This document shows, piece by piece, positions 17,739-26,562 of a stretch of 64,000 bases of DNA (position 1 is the first letter of the stretch; every line of letters begins with the position of its first letter). The stretch lies in the NCBI GenBank assembly GCA_027493405.1, contig JAOSKV010000048.1, positions 124,001-188,000 of the forward strand, written 5' to 3'. The notes beneath the pieces were generated by a model, which ran no database searches, was not told where the DNA came from, and saw only the letters and a program-made list of their open reading frames with translations. The position numbers were made by a program, and so were the translations under genes. This DNA is from FEB-22 sp003105195 (GTDB lineage: Bacteria > Pseudomonadota > Alphaproteobacteria > Rhizobiales > Xanthobacteraceae).

Positions 17739-18419
17739 ATGGCGGTAGCGTCGCTTCGCCCCAAAGCCCTCATCGCCTGGTCGAGCGGCAAGGACTCGGC
17801 CTGGTCCCTGCACGAGGTCCGAAGCGCCGGCACCTGCGAGATCGTGGGCGCGCTCACGACCGTCACCGACACCTTCGCGCGCGTGAGCATGCATGGCGTG
17901 CGCGAGGAGATCCTGCGCGCGCAGCTCGCGGCCGCCGGGCTCGCGCCGATCATCGTGCGGATTCCCTTTCCGTGTCCGGACGAGGCCTACGAGCACGCCA
18001 TGCGGCAGGCGCTCGACGAGGCCAGGGCGCACGGCGTGACCCATGTGATCTTCGGCGATCTGTTCCTCGAGGACGTGCGCGCCTATCGTGAACGGCGTCT
18101 CGCCGAGGTGGGCATGGCCGGCGTCTTTCCGCTCTGGCGCCGGCCGACCGACCGGCTCGCGCGCGACATGATCGCGGGCGGCCTCGAGACCTATCTCGCG
18201 ACCGTCGACCTCGCCCGGCTGCCCGCGCGCTTCGCCGGGCGCCGCTTCGACGAGACGCTGCTCGCCGATCTGCCCGAGGGCGTCGATCCCTGCGGCGAGA
18301 ACGGCGAGTTCCATTCCTGCGTGGTCGCCGGACCGATGTTCTCGCACCGCATCGCGACCCGGATCGGCGAGACGGTCGAGCGCGACGGCTTCGCCTATGC
18401 GGACATCATTGCGGACTAG
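17739..18419 (+). CDS. diphthine-ammonia-ligase-like PP-loop ATPase (adenine nucleotide alpha hydrolase)
   Basis: A 226-residue protein of the COG2102/Dph6 family. The PP-loop SSGKDSAWSLHEV binds and adenylates with ATP; a second family block is HVIFGDLFLEDVRAYRERRLAE, and the C-terminal ENGEFHSCVVAGPMF is highly conserved. Bacteria lack diphthamide, so the true bacterial substrate is unknown; an amidation of some acid is the expected chemistry. It follows the flavin oxidase closely and overlaps the convergent pheT stop by four bases. Confidence 0.87.
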   Translation: MAVASLRPKALIAWSSGKDSAWSLHEVRSAGTCEIVGALTTVTDTFARVSMHGVREEILRAQLAAAGLAPIIVRIPFPCPDEAYEHAMRQALDEARAHGVTHVIFGDLFLEDVRAYRERRLAEVGMAGVFPLWRRPTDRLARDMIAGGLETYLATVDLARLPARFAGRRFDETLLADLPEGVDPCGENGEFHSCVVAGPMFSHRIATRIGETVERDGFAYADIIAD

Positions 18420-20824
18420 CCGCGCAGCGTGCCGCCGGTCCGCTTCGTCACCTCGGCCACCACCCTGGCGGCGACGGCGTCGATCTCCTCGTCCGTCATG
18501 GTCTTGTCGCGCGGCTGCAGGGTCACCGCGATGGCGATCGATTTCTTGCCCGGCTCGATGCCCTTGCCCTCGTAGACGTCGAACACCGTCACGCCGCTGA
18601 TCAGCTTCTTGTCGGCATTCTGGGCCGCGCGCACGATGTCGCCGGCCTTGACGGCGCGGTCCACCACGAAGGCGAAGTCGCGCGCGATCGGCTGGAACGG
18701 CGAGAGCTCGAGCACCGGCCTGGCGCGCGTCGCCCTGGCTTTGGGCTCGGGGATGCGCTCGAGGATCACCTCGAAGGCGAGAACCGGACCGTCCGTGTCG
18801 AGCGCCTCGAGCGCGCGCGGATGCAGCTCGCCGAAATGGCCGAGCACGTTCTGCGGCCCGATCTGGATCGTGCCCGAGCGCCCCGGATGGAACCAGGCGG
18901 GCCCGCCCGGCACGACCTGCAGCGCCGTCATCGGCGCGCCCGCGGCCGCGAGCGCCGCGAGCGCGTCGGCTTTCACGTCGAACACGTCGGGCTCGCCGCC
19001 GCCGTTCGCCCAGTGGCGGCCGGTCCCGGCCGCCCGCGCGAGACCGCGCCGCAGTCCGGTCGCCGCCGTGAGCTGGTCCTCCGGGCGGTCGCCCCGGAAC
19101 ACCTGTCCGACCTCGAACAGCGCCACGTCCGGATATCCGCGGTCCACGTTGCGCTGCGCGGATGCGGCCAGGCCCGGGATCAGGCTCGGCCGCATGTCGG
19201 ACAAGTCGGCCGCGATCGGATTGGCGAGCGCGAGCTCGGCCGCTCCGCCGCCGAACAGCTCGGCCTGCGCCTTGGAGATGAACGACCAGGTGACGGCCTC
19301 CACCATGCCACGCGCCGCGAGCGCGCGCTTGGCCTTGCGCGTGCGCACCTGCAAGGCCGTCAGCACCGGCTTGCGCGCCGTGTCGTCGCGCTCGAACGGC
19401 GTCGACGGCACGCGGTCGACGCCGACGATGCGCACGACCTCCTCGACCAGGTCGGCCTTGCCCTCGATGTCGGGACGCCAGGAGGGCGCCGCCACCTTCA
19501 CGACCTCGCCCTGCCCCGCGACGAAGAAGCCGAGATGCCCGAGCACGCGCTTGATCTCGGTGAGCGACACGCCGAGGCCCGCGAGCCGCTTCACCTCCGT
19601 GGCCGGGAAGTCGATCACCCGGTCCTGCGCATGCGGCTGGCCGGCGACGACCACCTCCGACGGCGTGCCGCCGACGAGGTCGAGCACCATCCGGGTCGCG
19701 AGCTCCAGCCCCGGCACCGTGAAGGCCGGATCGACGCCCCGCTCGAAGCGGTAGCGCGCGTCCGAGTTGACGCCGAGCCGCCGCCCGGTCTGCGCGATGT
19801 TGAGTGGATCCCAGAGTGCCGACTCGATCAGCACGTCGGTGGTCGCCTCCGAGCAGCCCGTCTCCTCGCCGCCCATGATGCCGGCGAGCGACTCGACGCC
19901 CTTCTGGTCCGCGATCACGCAGATCGAGGGATCGAGCCGGTAGGTCCTGCCGTCGAGCGCGAGCAGGGTCTCGCCGTCGCGAGCCCGGCGCACCGTGAGG
20001 TCGCCGCGCACCTTGGCGGCGTCGAACACGTGCAGCGGGCGGCCGCGGTCGAAGGTGAAGAAGTTGGTGATGTCCACCAGCGCATTGATCGGCCGCAGGC
20101 CGATGGCGGTGAGCCGCCGCTGCAGCCAGTCGGGGCTCGGCCCGTTCTTCACGCCGCGCACCAGGCGCAGCGCGAAGGCCGGGCACAGCGACGGCTCCTC
20201 GATGTGCACCTTCACGGGACACGGGAACTCGCCCTGCACGGGCTTGAGCTGGCCTTCCTTGAGCCGGCCCATGTCGGCCGCCGCGAGGTCGCGCGCGATG
20301 CCGTGCACGCCCGTGCAGTCGGGCCGGTTGGTCGTGAGGTTGACGTCGATCACCGGGTCGTCGAGGCCGGCCCACTTGGCGTAGGGCGCGCCGACCGGCG
20401 CCTCCGCCGGCAGGTCGATGATCCCCTCGTGATCGTCGGAGAGCAGCAGCTCGGCCTCCGACACCAGCATGCCGTGGCTCTCGACGCCGCGGATCTTGCC
20501 GACGCCGAGCGTGATGTTCTTGCCCGGGATGAAGGAGCCCGGCGGGGAGAACACGCCCGTCATGCCGGCGCGCGCGTTCGGTGCGCCGCACACCACCTGC
20601 ACCGGATCGCCCGTGCCGGTGTCGACCATGCAGACGCGCAGCCGGTCCGCGTTGGGGTGCTGCTCGGCCGAGATCACGCGCGCGATCGTGAAGGGGCTGA
20701 GGGCCTTCGCCTTGTCCTCCACGCCCTCCACCTCGAGCCCGATCATGGTGAGCTTGTCGACGAGATTCTCGACCGGCTCGACCGTGTCGAGGTGATCCTT
20801 CAGCCAGGAGAGGGTGAATTTCAT
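18416..20824 (-). CDS. pheT: phenylalanyl-tRNA synthetase beta subunit
   Basis: At 802 residues it is the full-length bacterial beta chain of the alpha2-beta2 enzyme that charges tRNA-Phe. Domains in order: tRNA-binding OB fold about 39-150 (VCMVDTGTGDPVQVVCGAPNAR), B3/B4 editing domain about 210-390 (RPINALVDITNFF, VESLAGIMGG), B5 about 410-480, the catalytic-like core, and the C-terminal anticodon-binding FDX-ACB domain (PFQPIARDFAFVVDR). It is downstream of pheS in the translation cluster, but the 145-base pheS-pheT gap contains a 97-bp palindromic repeat. Its stop overlaps the convergent PP-loop gene by four bases. Confidence 0.97.
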   Translation of the reverse strand: MKFTLSWLKDHLDTVEPVENLVDKLTMIGLEVEGVEDKAKALSPFTIARVISAEQHPNADRLRVCMVDTGTGDPVQVVCGAPNARAGMTGVFSPPGSFIPGKNITLGVGKIRGVESHGMLVSEAELLLSDDHEGIIDLPAEAPVGAPYAKWAGLDDPVIDVNLTTNRPDCTGVHGIARDLAAADMGRLKEGQLKPVQGEFPCPVKVHIEEPSLCPAFALRLVRGVKNGPSPDWLQRRLTAIGLRPINALVDITNFFTFDRGRPLHVFDAAKVRGDLTVRRARDGETLLALDGRTYRLDPSICVIADQKGVESLAGIMGGEETGCSEATTDVLIESALWDPLNIAQTGRRLGVNSDARYRFERGVDPAFTVPGLELATRMVLDLVGGTPSEVVVAGQPHAQDRVIDFPATEVKRLAGLGVSLTEIKRVLGHLGFFVAGQGEVVKVAAPSWRPDIEGKADLVEEVVRIVGVDRVPSTPFERDDTARKPVLTALQVRTRKAKRALAARGMVEAVTWSFISKAQAELFGGGAAELALANPIAADLSDMRPSLIPGLAASAQRNVDRGYPDVALFEVGQVFRGDRPEDQLTAATGLRRGLARAAGTGRHWANGGGEPDVFDVKADALAALAAAGAPMTALQVVPGGPAWFHPGRSGTIQIGPQNVLGHFGELHPRALEALDTDGPVLAFEVILERIPEPKARATRARPVLELSPFQPIARDFAFVVDRAVKAGDIVRAAQNADKKLISGVTVFDVYEGKGIEPGKKSIAIAVTLQPRDKTMTDEEIDAVAARVVAEVTKRTGGTLRG

Positions 20825-20846
20825 CGGTCAGCCTGTTGTGTATCTT

Positions 20847-20943
20847 GTAGGGTGTAATAGGCGCGAAGCGCCGTATTGCACCGTCGGCGCATCGGCAAGC
20901 GCGGCCGGTGCAATACGCCGCTGACGCGGCTATTGCACCCTAC
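20847..20943. repeat. 97-bp double-palindrome repeat, copy 1
   Basis: The element starts GTAGGGTGTAATAG and ends CTATTGCACCCTAC, so its ends are inverse complements (one G-T). Each arm is itself palindromic: GGCGCGAAGCGCC in the left arm, and a GCCGC/GCGGC hairpin in the right. The whole can fold as two REP-like hairpins on a longer stem. A second copy lies at 59121-59217: the outer 36 and 37 bases differ at only two sites, while the central 24 differ at nine. It sits between pheS and pheT. No flanking target duplication is visible. Confidence 0.85.
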
Positions 20944-20969
20944 GAGGGGCCGTGTGGAGAGTCCGCGTC

Positions 20970-22052
20970 TCACGTGCTCAGTCCCCCGGCGAGCGTCGGC
21001 AGGTCGAGCGGGCGGAAGCCGTAGTGGGAGAGCCAGCGCAGGTCGGCCTCGAAGAACGGGCGCAGGTCGGGCATGCCGTACTTGAGCATGGCGATGCGGT
21101 CGATCCCCATGCCCCAGGCGAAGCCCTGGTAGACGTCGGGATCGAGCCCGCAATTCCTCAGCACGTTCGGATGCACCATGCCGCAGCCGAGGATCTCGAG
21201 CCAGTCCTGGCCCTCGCCGAAGCGGATCTCGCCCCTGTCCCGCCGGCACTGGATGTCGACCTCGAGCGAGGGTTCGGTGAACGGGAAGTGCGAGGGACGG
21301 AAGCGCATCTTCACGTGGCCGACCTCGAAGAAGGCCTTGCAGAACTCCTCCAGGATCCATTTCAGGTGGCCGAGATGCGAGACCTTGTCGATCACCAGGC
21401 CTTCGACCTGGTGGAACATGGGCGTGTGCGTCTGGTCGCTGTCGCACCGGTAGGTGCGGCCCGGGCAGATCACGCGGATCGGCGGCTTCTGGCTCAGCAT
21501 CGTGCGGATCTGCACCGGCGAGGTGTGCGTGCGCAGCAGCATGCGGGATCCGTCCGGCTTCGGCGGGAAGAAGAACGTGTCGTGCATCTCCCGCGCCGGA
21601 TGGCCTTCCGGGAAGTTGAGCCGCGTGAAGTTCAGGTCGTCGGTCTCGATGTCGGGACCTTCCGCGACCGCGAAGCCCATGTCGGCGAAGATCGTGGTGA
21701 GCTCGTCGACCACCTGGCTGATCGGGTGCACGCGGCCGGCTTCCGCCGGCGTCTCGCGCACCGGCAGCGTGACGTCGACGGTCTCGCTGTTGAGGCGCTG
21801 GTCGAGCGCGACGTGCTTGAGCGCCTCGCGGCGCTCCGCGATCGCCGCGGTCACCCGGTCCTTCAGGCGGTTGATCTGCGCGCCCCGGCTCTTGCGCTCC
21901 TCCGGCGCCATGGCGCCGAGACTCTTCAGGAGCTCGGAGACCGATCCCTTCTTGCCGAGCGCGGCGACGCGGATGGTCTCGAGCGCGGCCTCGTCCTCGG
22001 CCGCCGTCACGGCGGCCAGGATCTCGCGTTCCAGGGGGTCGATGTCGGCCAT
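20970..22052 (-). CDS. pheS: phenylalanyl-tRNA synthetase alpha subunit
   Basis: A 360-residue catalytic subunit that activates Phe and transfers it to tRNA-Phe. Class II motifs are visible: motif 1 around VHPISQVVDELTTIFADMGF, motif 2 in the region RTHTSPVQIRTML, then FHQVEGLVIDK, and motif 3 as GFAWGMGIDRIAMLKYG. The N-terminal coiled coil (about 1-90) binds tRNA. I start at ATG 22052 (MADIDPLEREIL), as in relatives, rather than the in-frame ATG at 22088. It lies between rplT and pheT in the conserved infC cluster. Confidence 0.97.
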   Translation of the reverse strand: MADIDPLEREILAAVTAAEDEAALETIRVAALGKKGSVSELLKSLGAMAPEERKSRGAQINRLKDRVTAAIAERREALKHVALDQRLNSETVDVTLPVRETPAEAGRVHPISQVVDELTTIFADMGFAVAEGPDIETDDLNFTRLNFPEGHPAREMHDTFFFPPKPDGSRMLLRTHTSPVQIRTMLSQKPPIRVICPGRTYRCDSDQTHTPMFHQVEGLVIDKVSHLGHLKWILEEFCKAFFEVGHVKMRFRPSHFPFTEPSLEVDIQCRRDRGEIRFGEGQDWLEILGCGMVHPNVLRNCGLDPDVYQGFAWGMGIDRIAMLKYGMPDLRPFFEADLRWLSHYGFRPLDLPTLAGGLST

Positions 22053-22090
22053 GGGCGCCTCGGTCGGCAGTTGAGAGGTTGCAGACACGG

Positions 22091-22121
22091 AAAAGCCCGC
22101 CAGGCGGAAGGCCCGGCAGGC
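22091..22121 (-). terminator. hairpin with T-run between rplT and pheS, terminator or attenuator
   Basis: On the minus strand GCCTGCC (22121-22115) can pair with GGCGGGC (22101-22095), 7 bp with one wobble, followed directly by TTTT (22094-22091). This is an intrinsic-terminator layout placed 39 bases before the pheS ATG. In enterobacteria pheST is attenuated, but I see no Phe-rich leader peptide here, so partial termination downstream of rplT is the safer reading. Confidence 0.5.
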
Positions 22122-22149
22122 ACGGGTTCGTGTCGGGTGAAAGCGGCGA

Positions 22150-22512
22150 TCAGGCGGCGGGGAGCGCCGCCTTGGCCTTCTCCACGATCGCCTGGAAGGC
22201 CGCCGGCTCGCTGATCGCGAGATCGGAGAGCACCTTGCGATCGACCACGACCCCGGCCTTGCCGAGGCCGTCGATAAATCGGCTGTAGGTCAGGCCGAAC
22301 GGGCGCACGGCCGCATTCAGGCGCTGGATCCAGAGCGCACGGAAGGTGCGCTTGCGCCGCTTGCGGTCGCGATAGGCGTACTGGTTCGCCTTCTCGACCG
22401 CCTGCTTGGCGACGCGGATCGTGTTCTTGCGCCGGCCGTAATAGCCCTTGGCGGCCTTGAGGACTTTCTTGTGCTTGGCGTGGGCGGTGACGCCCCGTTT
22501 CACGCGGGCCAT
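22150..22512 (-). CDS. rplT: 50S ribosomal protein L20
   Basis: A 120-residue primary 23S rRNA-binding protein needed early in large-subunit assembly. The sequence is extremely basic at the N-terminus (MARVKRGVTAHAKHKKVLKA) with the family blocks RAKNTIR-like GRRKNTIRVAKQAV and RDRKRRKRTFRALWIQRLNA. It follows rpmI by 33 bases. In E. coli L20 autoregulates this operon through an mRNA mimic; I cannot recognise such a structure here by eye. Confidence 0.98.
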   Translation of the reverse strand: MARVKRGVTAHAKHKKVLKAAKGYYGRRKNTIRVAKQAVEKANQYAYRDRKRRKRTFRALWIQRLNAAVRPFGLTYSRFIDGLGKAGVVVDRKVLSDLAISEPAAFQAIVEKAKAALPAA

Positions 22513-22545
22513 GACAGATCTCCTTCGCGGTTCTCGAGACGCAGC

Positions 22546-22746
22546 TCAGCCGTTGGGCAGCCAGTATTTCTTGATGTTGTCGCCGTCCGTCTTGAACAGG
22601 ACGTTGGTGCCGCGCAGCTGGCGGATCTGCTTCTTGGTCCGCTTGATCATGCCGTGACGCTTGCCGGCCTGGGCGTACATCACCTTGCCGGTGCCGGTCA
22701 CCTTGAAGCGCTTCTTGGCGCCGGACTTGGTCTTCATCTTGGGCAT
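22546..22746 (-). CDS. rpmI: 50S ribosomal protein L35
   Basis: A 66-residue basic large-subunit protein. MPKMKTKSGAKKRFKVTGTG is the invariant L35 N-terminus, and HGMIKRTKKQIRQLRGTN the conserved middle. It has a good ribosome-binding site (GGAGAG ahead of the ATG). It is separated from infC by 264 bases that contain an intrinsic terminator near infC, so rpmI-rplT-pheST may have its own promoter inside 22747-22947. Confidence 0.97.
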   Translation of the reverse strand: MPKMKTKSGAKKRFKVTGTGKVMYAQAGKRHGMIKRTKKQIRQLRGTNVLFKTDGDNIKKYWLPNG

Positions 22747-22947
22747 TTGGCTCTCCTTCCGGGGCGCGGCCGATCGGCGCCGGAGCGCCGAGCCCTGCCC
22801 GATACTGCTCGATGTGAGCGTGCTGATTGAGCACTTCGCGCCGCCACGGCAGCCCGTGTCGCCGGGCGGCGGGACGCGGGGTTATGGCAGAGCCGGCCTC
22901 GTTTTGCAACCGGGACCGGGGCGCGGCACCGGCGTGCCGCGGGAGCG

Positions 22948-22980
22948 AAAAAACCAACGCCCGCAGAGGCCTGCGGGCGT
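22948..22980 (-). terminator. Rho-independent terminator downstream of infC
   Basis: On the minus strand a perfect 10-bp stem ACGCCCGCAG/CTGCGGGCGT with a 4-base loop (22980-22957) is followed by TGG and a run of six T (22953-22948). It lies 31 bases past the infC stop. It partly or fully separates infC from rpmI-rplT. Confidence 0.88.
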
Positions 22981-23010
22981 CGGCAGGAACAACTTCGGCG
23001 TCCCGGAGCC

Positions 23011-23550
23011 TCAGCGGGGCGCCATCACCATGACCATCTGCCGGCCTTCCAGCTTCGGCTCCTGCTCGACCTTGGCGGCGGTCGAGAGGTCGCCCTTGAC
23101 GCGTTCGAGCAGCTTGAAGCCGAGCTCCTGGTGCGCCATCTCGCGGCCGCGGAAGCGCAGCGTGACCTTCACCTTGTCGCCTTCCTCGAAGAAGCGCTTC
23201 ATGGCGCGCATCTTCACGTCGTAGTCGTGGTCGTCGATCATCGGGCGGAACTTGATCTCCTTGACCTCGACGATCTTCTGCTTCTTGCGCGCCTCGGCAG
23301 CCTTCTTCTGCTCCTGGTACTTGAACTTGCCGTAGTCCAGGATCTTGCAGACCGGCGGGGCGGAATTGGGGGCGATCTCGACCAGATCGAGTCCGGCCTC
23401 CAGGGCCAGATCCATGGCGGTGCGGAAATCGACGACGCCGCGGTTCGCGCCGTCCTTGTCGATCAGCTGCACTTCGCGGGCGCGGATCTCATCGTTGACG
23501 CGCGGGCCGTCCTTCTCGACGGGCTGCGGCGCTCTCATGGGGCGACGAAT
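23011..23550 (-). CDS. infC: translation initiation factor IF-3 (ATT start)
   Basis: IF-3 binds the 30S subunit, blocks premature 50S joining and checks the start codon and initiator tRNA. The product is 179 residues from an ATT codon at 23550 (IRRPMRAPQ...), or 175 from the ATG at 23538. I prefer ATT: a clear AGGAG lies nine bases before it, whereas that site is 21 bases from the ATG, and rare non-AUG starts are the known autoregulatory feature of infC. Domain features are PRVNDEIRAREVQLID (N-domain), GKFKYQEQKK (linker) and VKVTLRFRGREMAHQELG (C-domain). Confidence 0.95.
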   Translation of the reverse strand: MRRPMRAPQPVEKDGPRVNDEIRAREVQLIDKDGANRGVVDFRTAMDLALEAGLDLVEIAPNSAPPVCKILDYGKFKYQEQKKAAEARKKQKIVEVKEIKFRPMIDDHDYDVKMRAMKRFFEEGDKVKVTLRFRGREMAHQELGFKLLERVKGDLSTAAKVEQEPKLEGRQMVMVMAPR

Positions 23551-23559
23551 GGCTATGTG

Positions 23560-23564
23560 CTCCT
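23560..23564 (-). promoter_or_regulatory. ribosome-binding site that fixes the infC ATT start
   Basis: AGGAG on the minus strand ends nine bases before ATT 23550 and 21 bases before the first ATG, so it selects the rare start. Confidence 0.65.
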
Positions 23565-23731
23565 GTGCTGTTGAAACGAAGTCCGGCGCTGTCCGATATC
23601 GGGCGGCGGCCTGATTCCGACGATGCCCCGGGCGGACCGCCGGGCGGCGAGGATCGGGACAAACGGCCCATAAGTCAACGCCGTTCGACCCGGATCGGGG
23701 CGGCGACTCCCTGGCGCACCCGCGAAATTGA

Positions 23732-25072
23732 TCATCGCGGCCGGGCGACCTCCGCATAGAGCGCCAGCATCGCCTGCGCCACGTCCGGCCCCTTGAAGTG
23801 CTGCGAGACCCAGGCGCGTCCGCGCACGCCGATGGCCGCGCGGACCGGCTCGGGCAGCGAGAACAGGCGAATGAGGGCGGCCGCGAGCGCGTCCGCGTCC
23901 CCGGCCGGCACCCGCAGGCCCGTCATCCGGTCCTCCGGGACGGCGGGCGGCGCCAGCACCACATCGGGTCCGGCGCCGAGATCGGACACCACCACCGGCC
24001 GCGCCATCGCCTGGGCCTCGAGCACGGCGCGCTGCAGGCCCTCGGCCTGGACGGCCGCCGAGACCGCCACGGTTGCGGCCGCATAGGCGGCCGGCATGTC
24101 GTCGACGGTTCCGACCAGCCGCACCACGTCGGCCGTGCCGGTCTCGCTGATCTGGTCCCACAGCTCGCCCGTGTAGCGGCTGCGGCCCTGGTCCTCGCCC
24201 GCGAACACGCACAGGAAGTCCTTGAGGCCCCGCTCCTTCAACCGGTGCACGGCCTTGACGACCACGTGGTGACCCTTGCGGCGCAGCATGCGGCCCACCA
24301 CCAGGATCACCCGCGTGTCGCCCTTCACGCCCCAGGCGCGCCGCATCGCCTCGACGCGCTCCGGCGCGATCGCGGCCGCGTCGAAACGCGCGAGCTCGAT
24401 GCTGAGCGGAACCACCGCGATGCGGTTCTCCGGCGTCCCGTGCCGGTCGTGGATCAGCTCGGCGATCTGGTCGCTGACCGCGACCACGCGGTCCCCGCGC
24501 GCCATCACGCTGTTGTAGAGATGCTTGAACAGGTTCTGCTCGCGGAACCCCTTGTACCAGGTGGTGAGGAACGGCGTGCGGGTGACGCGGGCCGCGAAAT
24601 AGGCGCTCCAGGCGGCGGCCCGTCCATGGGCATGCACCACGTCGCATCGGTTGCGCCGGATCAGGCGCGCGAGCGCGACCGCGTTGGCGAGCATCACCAT
24701 CGGGTTGGTGCTCGCCATGTCGCGCGCGACCCATTCGCCGCCCGCTGTTGCGACCTCCTCGGCGAGACGTCCGCCGCGCGAGACCACGATCGCACGATGC
24801 CCGGCCGCGCCGAGGATGCGCACCAGGTCGAGCGCGCCGGCGTCCGCCGCGCCCGAATGGAGCGTCGGCACCACGATCAGGACCGTCAACCGCCGCGCGG
24901 TCGCGACGGTCGCGCCCGGCCCGCGGTCGTTCACCGCCTGCGCCTGGATGTCGAGTTGATCGGTCCGGCGAATCTCGGGGCCATTCGAATCGGGACCGAG
25001 CGGCGCACGCGCCGCGCTGGATCGCAACGTCACCAAGCCGACCTCTCGCTCACGCGGCCGAAACGCCGCCAC
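23732..25072 (-). CDS. GT4-family glycosyltransferase
   Basis: Up to 446 residues. A GT-B fold is indicated by the N-terminal LIVVPTLHSGAADAGALDLVRIL, HAHGRAAAWSAYFAAR in the acceptor domain, VVGRMLRRKGHHVVVKAV at the start of the donor domain, and the C-terminal EX7E motif EGLQRAVLEAQAMARPVV that binds the sugar nucleotide. No signal peptide. The first 60 residues look non-homologous and start at GTG; an internal GTG near 24936 may be the true start. It is in tandem with a second, paralogous GT4 gene, which suggests they build one glycan; acceptor and sugar are unknown. Confidence 0.85.
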   Translation of the reverse strand: MAAFRPREREVGLVTLRSSAARAPLGPDSNGPEIRRTDQLDIQAQAVNDRGPGATVATARRLTVLIVVPTLHSGAADAGALDLVRILGAAGHRAIVVSRGGRLAEEVATAGGEWVARDMASTNPMVMLANAVALARLIRRNRCDVVHAHGRAAAWSAYFAARVTRTPFLTTWYKGFREQNLFKHLYNSVMARGDRVVAVSDQIAELIHDRHGTPENRIAVVPLSIELARFDAAAIAPERVEAMRRAWGVKGDTRVILVVGRMLRRKGHHVVVKAVHRLKERGLKDFLCVFAGEDQGRSRYTGELWDQISETGTADVVRLVGTVDDMPAAYAAATVAVSAAVQAEGLQRAVLEAQAMARPVVVSDLGAGPDVVLAPPAVPEDRMTGLRVPAGDADALAAALIRLFSLPEPVRAAIGVRGRAWVSQHFKGPDVAQAMLALYAEVARPR

Positions 25073-25162
25073 CCCGACCGCCGGACGCCCCTGGTCGCTC
25101 GAAACCTGTCCCCGTGCGTTCGGGTGTAGTCCGGATCGGCGCGCGGCGCAATCCGCGCCCCG

Positions 25163-26368
25163 TCACGCGTCGCGTTCGAGCAGGCCCGCATAGACCGCGA
25201 GAGTCGCGGCCGCAACCCGCACGGGCGAGAACCACAATTCGGCCAGCTTGCGTGCGTGCATCGCGATCGCGCGATAGGCCTGCGCGTCGATCGCCAGCGC
25301 CTCCGCGACGGCCCGCGCGAGCGCCACCGGATCGTCCGGCGGAACGAGCCAGCCGGTGCGTGCCGCCTCGTCCACCGCGGGCGGCGCGAGCACGAGTTCC
25401 GGCAGTGCGCCGACCGTGGTGGCGATCACGGGCCGTGCCATGGCCATTGCTTCCGCGGCGGGACGGCTGAAGGTCGGCGGCTCGCTCCGGGGGACCAGCA
25501 CGAAATCGGCGGCCCGATACGCGCCCGGCATGTCGGTGCAGATGCCGACCTGCCGCACCAGGGCGGCCACGCCGAGCGCCTCCGCCTGCGCGGCGACGGC
25601 CTGCGCATGGTCCGCATGGGCGCGCGGGTCGCCGGCCAGGATGAACACGACATTGCGCAGGCCGCCGTTCACCAGGATCCGCACCGCCTCGACCGCGGTC
25701 AGCTGCCCCCTGGTCGGGTCGAGGCGGCCCGGCACCAGGACGACGCGTTCGCCGCGCCCGATCTTCCAGCCGCGGCGCAGCACCATGGCGCGTTCCGGGC
25801 TCACGGCCGCGGGATCGAACCGGCTGGTGTCGATCCGATCGGGAATCACGACGGTACGATCCGCAGCCAGGCGGTGCCGGGCCGCTATCGCGGCCGCGAC
25901 GTAGCGCGACGGCACGAGGATCCGGTCGCCGAGCGCGAGCGCGCGGCCATAGGGCTTGTTGCGCCACCGGCGCGCGAGATCGGCCGGCGCATAGCTGAGC
26001 ACCAGGAGCAGGCCGGCCCCGTTCTTCAACGCGGCGGCGCTGCGCGCGGCGCCGACCCCGTGGGCATGCACGAGATCGACGCGCTCGGCCGCGATCAGGT
26101 CGCCGACCACGCGTGTGTTGTGGCGCAGCGTGAGCGGATTGGCGGTCTCGCTGGCGAGCCGGAGCCATTCCCCGCCCAGTCCCTGCAGCTCGGCCACCAG
26201 CGGGCCTTCCTCGCTCATGGTGATGACGCGCGCGCCCGAGCGCAGCAGCCCGATCGCGACCTCGACCGCGCCGCGCGCCACCGGCTCCTCGTCGAGCGAA
26301 GGAACGATCTGCACGATGGTGGCGCCCGGCAACGAGCGCGAGACGGGGCGGCCGGACTCCACGCTCAT
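25163..26368 (-). CDS. GT4-family glycosyltransferase
   Basis: A 401-residue GT-B glycosyltransferase paralogous to its downstream neighbour: IVQIVPSLDEEPVARGAVEVA matches the PTLHSGAADAGALDL opening, and VHAHGVGAARSAAAL, VPGRLDPTRGQL and the C-terminal EPPTFSRPAAEAMAMARPVI align with the same blocks. The EX7E pair is retained. The paired arrangement with no polymerase or flippase around suggests a small glycolipid or LPS-core modification rather than a capsule locus. It is divergent from an alpha/beta hydrolase; the 194-base gap must contain both promoters. Confidence 0.86.
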   Translation of the reverse strand: MSVESGRPVSRSLPGATIVQIVPSLDEEPVARGAVEVAIGLLRSGARVITMSEEGPLVAELQGLGGEWLRLASETANPLTLRHNTRVVGDLIAAERVDLVHAHGVGAARSAAALKNGAGLLLVLSYAPADLARRWRNKPYGRALALGDRILVPSRYVAAAIAARHRLAADRTVVIPDRIDTSRFDPAAVSPERAMVLRRGWKIGRGERVVLVPGRLDPTRGQLTAVEAVRILVNGGLRNVVFILAGDPRAHADHAQAVAAQAEALGVAALVRQVGICTDMPGAYRAADFVLVPRSEPPTFSRPAAEAMAMARPVIATTVGALPELVLAPPAVDEAARTGWLVPPDDPVALARAVAEALAIDAQAYRAIAMHARKLAELWFSPVRVAAATLAVYAGLLERDA

Positions 26369-26562
26369 GTATCGACCTCGCGCGCGTCGCTCCCTCCGCG
26401 CCGGTCCGGGACACGAATGGATCCGGCGCGGGGCCGGCGGTTGCGGCCGGGCGCGGCGCGGCGCAAAAGGGCGGTCGAGGCGATACCCAAGCCCACCATG
26501 TTTCCCCTCGGCTCCCGGCCTCCCGCGGCCGGGCGCGACCGCCCAGGCTGCCGGACCCGTGC

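Noticed and set aside
16329..20591. A 1420-codon open frame on the minus strand
   Set aside because: It runs antisense to the flavin oxidase and PP-loop genes and out of frame through pheT; its Arg/His/Gly-rich product is a typical shadow in high-GC DNA.
20847..20943. Treating the 97-bp element as a MITE with target duplication
   Set aside because: The bases flanking the two copies show no matching short direct repeats.
22053..22149. pheST attenuator with a leader peptide
   Set aside because: The hairpin and T-run are real, but no small ORF rich in Phe codons precedes them.
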